A stretch of DNA of 43,316 bases, taken from Chromatiales bacterium. Lineage in GTDB: Bacteria > Pseudomonadota > Gammaproteobacteria > UBA6429 > Thiohalophilaceae. The stretch lies in the NCBI GenBank assembly GCA_027076325.1, contig JALTJZ010000059.1, positions 77,445 to 120,760 on the forward strand, in the 5' to 3' direction. This document shows, one piece after another, positions 37,543 through 43,316 of the stretch; within the stretch, counting starts at the first letter, position 1, and each line of letters starts with the position of its first letter. The position numbers and the translations under genes are program-made. The notes beneath the pieces are model-generated. The model was given only the letters and a program-made list of their open reading frames with translations, ran no database searches and was not told the origin of the DNA.

Positions 37543-38824
37543 ATTCTCTTTACTTATTATACTGGCAATGGTTTTAATCAGTTTTGCTATGCCTTCTGTT
37601 GTATTGGCGAATTATGAAGAAATAGAAGTACAGGTAAAGAATCATGATTTATCAATAAAAAGGATAAAACCGAAAACACCGGCAACAAAATTAAATAACA
37701 AAGATCTGATTATCTGGGTTGCACCAGGTTATGGAACAAACCAACGTGCCATGGATATGTCGGCAAAACTGAGTGAGATGGGTCTGGAAATCTGGCATAT
37801 TGATTTGGCTGAAAGCCTGTTTTTACCAAAAAGCACCTCAACCATGCGCAAACTTGATGGGCAATATCTGGCTGGCTTAATTGAATATGTGCACAAAAAA
37901 ACAAATAAAAGGATTACACTTTTAACACGTTCTTATGGTGCCATCCCGGTTTTAAGGGCGGCCAGACAATGGCAGTTAAAAAACCCTGAAACCAGAAATT
38001 TTTATTTAAATGGAGCAATACTCTATTCACCTGAGCTTTATTCAAAAGTGCCGGCTCTGGGGCTTGAGCCAGAATTTGTTGATATTGTTGGTGCAACCAA
38101 TATACCGCTAATGATTTTTCAGGGGGGCAAGCGGGGTAATCGTTGGCAAGTAGAAAAATTGCTGGCCAGGTTACAGGCGGGGGGAGCAGATGTTTATTTT
38201 AGGATACTAAAAGGTGTAACGGGCGTTTTTTACAGTGGAGACAGGAAGGCAACAACACTTGAACAAATAAAATTAATGCCAAAAAAAATCAAGGCAACCA
38301 TTAAACTGCTCGCCAAAACAAAAAAACCGCAGCAAGCCGCTCCTTTAAAAATTAAAACAAAGGTGCAGGCAAGCTCGCTGGATATAAAATTAAAAGCCTA
38401 TAAAGCAAACCCAAAACCACCGTCGCTGGATTTGCTGGATGTTTTTGGCAAAAGATATATAAAAAATAATTACAAAAATAAAGTCACCGTTGTTAATTTC
38501 TGGGCAACATGGTGCCCGCCCTGTGTGCAGGAAATTCCATCGCTTAATAATTTACGACAAATAATGGCAAAGGAAAAATTTGAATTAATCTCAGTTAATT
38601 ATGCTGAAGATAAAGCAGCCATTTTAAATTTTATGAAAAAAGTGAATGTAGATTTTCCTGTTTTGCTTGACCCTAGTGGCAAAGAGGCCAGTAAATGGAA
38701 TGTACTGGTTTTTCCCTCGACATTTGTTATTGCGCCCGACGGCAAGATTAAATACGGTGTAAACGCGGCAATACATTGGGACGACCCTGAAGTGGTTCAT
38801 GCATTAAAAGCATTGTTAAAATAG
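37535..38824 (+). CDS. Fusion of alpha/beta-hydrolase-like domain and TlpA thioredoxin
   Basis: The 429-residue exported protein (signal LLIILAMVLISFAMPSVVLA) has two domains. Residues 55-260 look like an alpha/beta hydrolase: beta-strand DLIIWVAPGYG and the nucleophile-elbow-like TRSYGA with Ser133. Residues about 295-429 are a TlpA/ResA thioredoxin with WCPPC (Cys327, Cys330) and a cis-proline-like VFPSTF. A Lys/Pro-rich linker joins them. It is coupled to the aminopeptidase lipoprotein by an 8-base overlap. A periplasmic role in thiol redox coupled to ester or peptide hydrolysis is plausible; the substrate is unknown. Confidence 0.8.
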   Translation: MIKFSLLIILAMVLISFAMPSVVLANYEEIEVQVKNHDLSIKRIKPKTPATKLNNKDLIIWVAPGYGTNQRAMDMSAKLSEMGLEIWHIDLAESLFLPKSTSTMRKLDGQYLAGLIEYVHKKTNKRITLLTRSYGAIPVLRAARQWQLKNPETRNFYLNGAILYSPELYSKVPALGLEPEFVDIVGATNIPLMIFQGGKRGNRWQVEKLLARLQAGGADVYFRILKGVTGVFYSGDRKATTLEQIKLMPKKIKATIKLLAKTKKPQQAAPLKIKTKVQASSLDIKLKAYKANPKPPSLDLLDVFGKRYIKNNYKNKVTVVNFWATWCPPCVQEIPSLNNLRQIMAKEKFELISVNYAEDKAAILNFMKKVNVDFPVLLDPSGKEASKWNVLVFPSTFVIAPDGKIKYGVNAAIHWDDPEVVHALKALLK

Positions 38825-38835
38825 GGTTTACTAAA

Positions 38836-39402
38836 ATGCCCTCTAAAAAGAAAGTAAATAACAGTGCTGTTGTTTCACAAACAAAACGCTGGATAGAAGC
38901 TGTTATTATTGATTTAAATTTTTGCCCGTTTGCAAAAAAAGTATTTGATCAGCAAACGCTTTTTTATAAAGTTGTTGAGTCTGAAAAAACAGAAGAAGGA
39001 TTGTCAATAGTAATTGATGAATGTCTGCGCTTAGATAGCAATAAAGAAATAGAAACAACGCTTATTATTTATCCTGATATGCTGGAAGATTTTAATGATT
39101 ATCTGGATTTTCTGGAATTGGCAAATCAATTATTAGAAACACAAAATTACGCAGGCATTTATCAGTTGGCCAGCTTCCATCCGAACTATTGTTTTGACGG
39201 GGTGGCAATGGAGGCGGCGGAAAATTATACCAATCGTTCACCTTATCCCATGCTGCATCTGATAAGAGAAAGCCGACTGGAAGGAGCGTTAGAAACGTAT
39301 CCTGATCCTGAGCAGATACCGTTGCGTAATATTGAGCGGGCTAAAAAAGAAGGCGCCGGTTTTTTTAAACAAATATTAAAGCAGATTAAGAACACAAAAT
39401 AA
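38836..39402 (+). CDS. DUF1415 family protein
   Basis: The 188-residue soluble protein matches DUF1415: TKRWIEAVIIDLNFCPFAKKVF at residues 16-37, YQLASFHPNYCFDG in the middle and the conserved RSPYPMLHLIRESRLE. The family has no known function. The stop shares its last A with the start of the MOSC gene (TAATG). Confidence 0.92.
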   Translation: MPSKKKVNNSAVVSQTKRWIEAVIIDLNFCPFAKKVFDQQTLFYKVVESEKTEEGLSIVIDECLRLDSNKEIETTLIIYPDMLEDFNDYLDFLELANQLLETQNYAGIYQLASFHPNYCFDGVAMEAAENYTNRSPYPMLHLIRESRLEGALETYPDPEQIPLRNIERAKKEGAGFFKQILKQIKNTK

Positions 39403-40229
39403 TGTCTAATCAAATAACATCGAATATAGAAATATCGGAGTTGGCCATTTATCCGGTTAAGTCCTGCGCGCAATTACAAGTATTGGCAGCAAAAGTAGAC
39501 AGCTTTGGTTTACATATGGATCGGCGCTGGATGGTCGTTGACGAAAATGGAAAGTTTTTAACTCAGCGTCAATTAGCGCGTATGTGTTTAATTTCCGTGG
39601 CATTAACAGAAAACAGTGTTGTTTTAACGGCACCAGAAATATCGCCGTGTACAGTAACGGTGGCAAATTTAAAACAAAGGCAGCAAGTGGTGGTCTGGGG
39701 TGATCAATGCTCTGGTCTGGACTGTGGTGATAACGCGGCTAACTGGTTATCCGGTTTTTTACAGCAAACTTGCCGCCTGGTGTATTTTCCGGAAGAGGAA
39801 TTTCGGCAGATTGATCTGGCGTTTGCCAGAGAAGGAGAGCGTACAGCTTTTAGCGATGGCTTTCCTTTTTTGTTGATCTCTGAAGCATCACTGCAAGATT
39901 TGAATACCCGTATTTTAGACTCCGGTACACAAACTACCCTTGAAATGCGTCGCTTTCGGCCTAATATAGTGGTAAAGGGCTGCGAAGCCTTTGCTGAAGA
40001 CGAGTGGAAAAAAATCCGGATTGGCGATATTGTTTTACGGGTAGTCAAGCCCTGTAAGCGCTGTGTTATCCCGACAATAGATCCTGATACGGGCATCAAA
40101 GGCGATGAGCCGCTTAAAACATTGCGCACTTATCGCAAGCAGGATAAAAAAATACTGTTTGGTCAGAATGTGATAGCGGAAAATACGGGCGAATTGAAGG
40201 TTGGTATGTCGGTGGAAATTCTTGAGTAG
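39402..40229 (+). CDS. MOSC domain protein (YcbX-like)
   Basis: The 275-residue protein has the N-terminal MOSC beta-barrel (ELAIYPVKSCAQLQVLAAKV, DRRWMVVDENGKFLTQRQ) and the MOSC domain with RRFRPNIVV and the cysteine-bearing KPCKRCVIPTID, where the Cys would bind the molybdenum cofactor. YcbX-type proteins reduce N-hydroxylated compounds. It lacks the C-terminal ferredoxin domain of E. coli YcbX, so an external electron donor is needed. Confidence 0.9.
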   Translation: MSNQITSNIEISELAIYPVKSCAQLQVLAAKVDSFGLHMDRRWMVVDENGKFLTQRQLARMCLISVALTENSVVLTAPEISPCTVTVANLKQRQQVVVWGDQCSGLDCGDNAANWLSGFLQQTCRLVYFPEEEFRQIDLAFAREGERTAFSDGFPFLLISEASLQDLNTRILDSGTQTTLEMRRFRPNIVVKGCEAFAEDEWKKIRIGDIVLRVVKPCKRCVIPTIDPDTGIKGDEPLKTLRTYRKQDKKILFGQNVIAENTGELKVGMSVEILE

Positions 40230-40683
40230 CCCGGTTTTTAAACTCGACCCGCGCCTTGCTGATGATTGTATTCAACTGGGTTATTTGTCTGGCCAGCATT
40301 CAGAAAATAAATCGGCCGTTGCAGCGAGTCTTTTATTACTAATGAACAATGCCGCGATCCCCTGGTTTGTGATTGTACCGATGGATGTAACGGTCATTGA
40401 TATTGACGAGCTGGATGAAAAGCACCAACAGAAAATATTAAACGAGGTCAAGGTTCTTTCGGCATTCTTAAAAAAACATTACCGTGTGGATAAAATTAAT
40501 TTTGCATCGATTGGTAATATAGTAAAACAAATGCATTTCCACCTGGTAGCAAGAAACAAAAACGATCCAGCCTGGCCGGGTGTTGTCTGGGGAACAACGG
40601 CAAAGATCAAATACAATCAACAACAAGTTGAAGCGATCACAAAATTATTAAGCGAAGAAATCAAATTTTTTAAACCGATTTAA
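40222..40683 (+). CDS. HIT family hydrolase
   Basis: The HIT core is clear: VIDIDELDEKHQQ and the histidine triad variant KQMHFHLVAR, where the usual third His is replaced by Arg or lies further on. The protein is about 153 residues. TTG at 40222 is chosen because GGTGG lies just upstream and it overlaps the MOSC stop by 8 bases; a TTG at 40201 is the alternative. HIT proteins hydrolyse or transfer nucleotides. The substrate is unknown. Confidence 0.82.
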   Translation: MSSPVFKLDPRLADDCIQLGYLSGQHSENKSAVAASLLLLMNNAAIPWFVIVPMDVTVIDIDELDEKHQQKILNEVKVLSAFLKKHYRVDKINFASIGNIVKQMHFHLVARNKNDPAWPGVVWGTTAKIKYNQQQVEAITKLLSEEIKFFKPI

Positions 40684-40702
40684 CTCATAACTGGAGAATA
40701 CA

Positions 40703-40984
40703 ATGGCAACAGCAAGCGCAAGACATATACTGGTTGATACAGAAGAAAAATGTAATGAACTAAAAACCCAAATTGAAGGCGGTGCTGATTTTGCCGATGT
40801 TGCAAAAGAACATTCAAGCTGCCCATCCGGTGCAAGCGGTGGTGACCTGGGTGAGTTTTCACCAGGCCAAATGGTAAAAGAATTTAACGATGTTGTTTTT
40901 GGGGGCGAGGTGGGTGTTATACACGGCCCGGTAAAAACACAGTTTGGCTATCATTTGATTGATATTACGAATCGTAGCGATTAA
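40703..40984 (+). CDS. ppiC: Parvulin-type peptidyl-prolyl isomerase
   Basis: The 93-residue single-domain parvulin covers the family from ARHILVDTEEKC to FGYHLIDIT, with the conserved HSSCPSGASGGDLGEF and VKTQFGYHLI. It has no signal peptide, so it is a cytoplasmic PpiC homolog. It catalyses cis-trans isomerisation of prolyl bonds. CTGGAG precedes the ATG. It ends the run started by the aminopeptidase gene. Confidence 0.96.
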   Translation: MATASARHILVDTEEKCNELKTQIEGGADFADVAKEHSSCPSGASGGDLGEFSPGQMVKEFNDVVFGGEVGVIHGPVKTQFGYHLIDITNRSD

Positions 40985-40994
40985 TTAAAAAAAT

Positions 40995-41034
40995 AAAAAA
41001 AGGCGTTTAACTTTTTGGCTAAGCGCCTTTTTTC
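40995..41034 (+). terminator. Intrinsic terminator after ppiC
   Basis: A run of A's and GGCGTTTA pair with TAAGCGCC and a T run (one G-T pair), giving a strong hairpin with a T tail. The A-run on the left makes it potentially bidirectional. Confidence 0.85.
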
Positions 41035-41049
41035 TTTTAGGTAATAATA

Positions 41050-41256
41050 ATGACTGATAAACGTATAACCGAACTTGAAACCAAACTGGCGTATCAGGAA
41101 CATACCCTTCAGGCGCTAAATGATGAAATTTATCGGCAGCAACAGCAAATCGATAAAGTTGAAATTATGTGTAAACATTTAATGGACAGGCTGCAAACGT
41201 TGTCCGATATGGGTGGCAGTGACCAACCCGCGAATGAGCGCCCTCCGCATTACTAA
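41050..41256 (+). CDS. slyX: SlyX family coiled-coil protein
   Basis: The 68-residue protein is one long heptad coiled coil (ITELETKLAYQEHTLQALN, then EIYRQQQQIDKVEIMCKHLM) ending in the SlyX-type tail with PPHY. The function of SlyX is unknown. It follows a terminator, so it probably has its own promoter within or just after it. Confidence 0.92.
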   Translation: MTDKRITELETKLAYQEHTLQALNDEIYRQQQQIDKVEIMCKHLMDRLQTLSDMGGSDQPANERPPHY

Positions 41257-41349
41257 AGAATACCCCTCCTTTTTTATCCCTAAATAGCCTTTATTTGTGT
41301 CGATTTAACGAGAAAAACGCACGTTTTGCCCGGTTTACACGGCTTCAAG

Positions 41350-41378
41350 TTGGTGATTTCCTCTGCAACAGGTAAAAT
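41350..41378 (+). promoter_or_regulatory. Candidate sigma-70 promoter of mnmG
   Basis: TTGGTG and TAAAAT are separated by exactly 17 bases, 61 bases before the mnmG start. An inverted repeat (ACAGGT...ACCTGT) spans the -10 and could be an operator. Confidence 0.6.
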
Positions 41379-41439
41379 GTGTACTAACCTGTAAATCTAT
41401 TTCCCTATTTGTAGCTAATCATTATGTTTTATCAAGCCC

Positions 41440-43316
41440 ATGTTTTACCAAAATAGTTTCGATGTCATTGTCGTCGGTGGTGGTCATGCCGGTACGGAAG
41501 CCGCGTTGGCGGCTGCGCGCATGGGCAGCAAAACCCTGTTGTTGTCGCATAATATCGAAACGCTGGGGCAAATGAGCTGTAACCCGGCTATCGGCGGGAT
41601 TGGCAAAGGCCACTTAGTGAAAGAAGTGGATGCGCTTGGTGGTCTAATGGCAAAAGCGGCCGATCTGGCCGGTATCCAGTTTCGAATTCTTAATGCCAGT
41701 AAAGGCCCGGCCGTGCGTGCAACGCGCGCGCAGGCGGATCGGGTTTTATACAAAAATGCCGTGCGGCATGTTTTAGAAAACACCCCGAATTTAAGTTTGT
41801 TCCAGCAAGCCGTGGATGATTTGATTGTTGATAATGATCGGGTTGTTGGGGTGGTGACCCAAATGGGCTTAAAGTTTAAAGCTAAATCGGTGGTACTGAC
41901 CGTCGGTACTTTTTTAGGGGGCTTGATCCATATCGGTATGGAAAACTATCAGGGTGGCCGAGCCGGTGATCCGCCTTCCAATGCTTTGTCACAACGCTTG
42001 CGCGCACTGCCCTTTAAAGTGGACAGATTAAAAACCGGAACCCCACCACGCATTGATGGTAAAACGTTGGACTACTCGGTAATGCAAGAGCAGCCGGGCG
42101 ATAAACCGGTGCCGGTGTTTTCCTATATGGGCAAGGTAAGCGACCATCCGCAACAGGTGCCCTGCTATATCACCTATACCAACGCAAAAACACATGATGT
42201 CATTCGTGGTGGCCTGGATCGTTCACCAATGTATAGCGGCGTTATTGAGGGCGTTGGCCCGCGTTATTGCCCGTCGATAGAAGACAAGGTGATGCGTTTT
42301 GCCGACCGCGACGCACACCAGATTTTTGTTGAGCCGGAAGGTTTAACCGTCAATGAAATTTATCCCAATGGTATTTCAACCAGCCTGCCCTTTGATGTGC
42401 AGTTTGATTTTGTACGCTCGATAAAAGGCTTTGAAAATGCCCACATTACCCGACCAGGTTATGCGATTGAGTACGATTATTTTGATCCACGCGATTTAAA
42501 AGCGTCACTGGAAACCAAACATATGCACGGCCTGTTTTTTGCCGGGCAAATCAACGGCACCACCGGTTATGAAGAAGCCGCTGCACAAGGTTTAATTGCC
42601 GGTATGAATGCCAGCTTGCAAGTACAGGGTAAAGACGCATGGACACCTCGGCGTGATGAAGCCTATATAGGTGTGTTAATCGACGATTTAATTACTCAAG
42701 GCACTATCGAGCCCTATCGCATGTTTACCTCGCGCGCAGAATACCGTTTGTTACTGCGTGAAGACAATGCCGATTTACGCTTAACCACAAAAGGCCACGA
42801 GCTGGGTTTAGTTAATGACGAACGCTGGCAGTTTTTTGAAGCCAAGCGTGAAGCGATTGAAACCGAACAGCAACGACTGGCGTTAACCTGGGTGCATCCG
42901 AGCAAGCTGGATAAAACCCGTGCAGAAAAAGTATTAGGACAGCACATTACAAAAGAAGCCACCCTGCTCGACCTGCTGCGCCGCCCGGAAGTGTCTTATA
43001 ACGGCTTAATGACATTAGAAGAAGCTTGTGTGAACAAACCGGAAAACCTGTCGGCCAGTGTGATTGAGCAACTTGAAGTTCAGGCAAAATATGCCGGCTA
43101 TATTGATCGCCAGCACGACGAAATTGCAAAACAAAAACGCCATGAATCAACAACGATTCCTGAACAACTGGATTACTCTCATGTTAAAGGCTTGTCGGCC
43201 GAAGTCTGTGAAAAACTGAACCGTATAAAACCGCAAACAGTCGGTCAGGCTGCGCGCATATCCGGTGTAACACCCGCTGCAATATCGATTATTCTGGTTT
43301 ATTTAAAAAAACAGGC
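41440..43316 (+). CDS. mnmG: tRNA uridine-5-carboxymethylaminomethyl modification enzyme MnmG, 3' truncated by window
   Basis: The open frame runs from ATG at 41440 ([22 protein letters not shown], an FAD-binding GGGHAGTE motif) to the window edge without a stop, 625 codons; the family is about 630 residues, so only a few residues are missing. Further marks are [43 protein letters not shown] and [19 protein letters not shown]. It partners MnmE in wobble-uridine modification. A near-duplicate of the start (ATGTTTTATCAA at 41424) lies 16 bases upstream in another frame. Confidence 0.97.
   Translation, partial: MFYQNSFDVIVVGGGHAGTEAALAAARMGSKTLLLSHNIETLGQMSCNPAIGGIGKGHLVKEVDALGGLMAKAADLAGIQFRILNASKGPAVRATRAQADRVLYKNAVRHVLENTPNLSLFQQAVDDLIVDNDRVVGVVTQMGLKFKAKSVVLTVGTFLGGLIHIGMENYQGGRAGDPPSNALSQRLRALPFKVDRLKTGTPPRIDGKTLDYSVMQEQPGDKPVPVFSYMGKVSDHPQQVPCYITYTNAKTHDVIRGGLDRSPMYSGVIEGVGPRYCPSIEDKVMRFADRDAHQIFVEPEGLTVNEIYPNGISTSLPFDVQFDFVRSIKGFENAHITRPGYAIEYDYFDPRDLKASLETKHMHGLFFAGQINGTTGYEEAAAQGLIAGMNASLQVQGKDAWTPRRDEAYIGVLIDDLITQGTIEPYRMFTSRAEYRLLLREDNADLRLTTKGHELGLVNDERWQFFEAKREAIETEQQRLALTWVHPSKLDKTRAEKVLGQHITKEATLLDLLRRPEVSYNGLMTLEEACVNKPENLSASVIEQLEVQAKYAGYIDRQHDEIAKQKRHESTTIPEQLDYSHVKGLSAEVCEKLNRIKPQTVGQAARISGVTPAAISIILVYLKKQ

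Noticed and set aside
39704-40129. 141-codon minus-strand open frame
   Set aside because: Antisense to the MOSC gene and without a ribosome site or recognisable motif.

Overview
The window is a chromosomal replication-origin neighbourhood of a gammaproteobacterium. The core runs gyrB-recF-dnaN-dnaA on the minus strand and rpmH-rnpA-yidD-yidC-mnmE on the plus strand, with mnmG at the right edge. The block glyQ-glyS-(MazG-like)-gmhB-plsC beside it is the arrangement seen near oriC in pseudomonad-like gammaproteobacteria. Base composition is moderately AT-leaning. I cannot name the order or genus from sequence alone. No rRNA, tRNA or CRISPR array was seen.

Layout, left to right. (1) 1-4514, minus: a translationally coupled exopolysaccharide-type operon. 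It holds an outer-membrane efflux-like protein fused to a TIM-barrel-like domain, an HlyD-type periplasmic adaptor, a zinc-ribbon/degenerate-GGDEF protein, and the first codons of a probable membrane glycosyltransferase. (2) 4812-8345, minus: a c-type-heme lipoprotein and a Tat-exported DUF1501 protein. (3) 8584-12485, minus: a TlpA thioredoxin, a DUF4266 mini-lipoprotein ending in GGGCGCN, a DUF3570 outer-membrane protein and an ApbE flavin transferase. This looks like an extracytoplasmic redox system. The operon is split between DUF3570 and ApbE by a roughly 1-kb cassette (9513-10520). The cassette carries two unknown genes and is bounded by terminal inverted repeats. The same repeat bounds a 142-bp MITE-like hairpin at 34801-34942, 24 kb away. 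(4) 12870-19637: glycyl-tRNA synthetase, house-cleaning pyrophosphohydrolase, heptose phosphatase, acyltransferase, PyrD, TrmL and a SHOCT-like membrane protein. (5) 19706-20452: an orphan Tae4-like peptidoglycan amidase effector, split by a one-base frame change at an A-AAA-AAG heptamer, plus a small membrane protein. (6) 20683-25436: the periplasmic catalase/ankyrin pair katB-ankB, then ppsA.

Replication region: five DnaA-box-like 9-mers lie on both sides of dnaA, four in the AT-rich dnaN-dnaA gap and one perfect box upstream of dnaA. Two parS-type centromere sites lie inside recF. Both encode the same peptide, VFHVEH.

Right part: after mnmE, a tightly packed run encodes a metallo-aminopeptidase lipoprotein, a hydrolase-thioredoxin fusion, DUF1415, MOSC, HIT and PpiC-type proteins. 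It ends at a strong terminator and is followed by slyX and mnmG, so it separates the usually close mnmE and mnmG.

The most interesting items are the inverted-repeat cassette inside the flavin/thiol redox operon, that operon itself (two possible flavinylation motifs in DUF3570), the Tae4 frame change at a canonical slippery heptamer, and the outer-membrane/TIM-barrel fusion.
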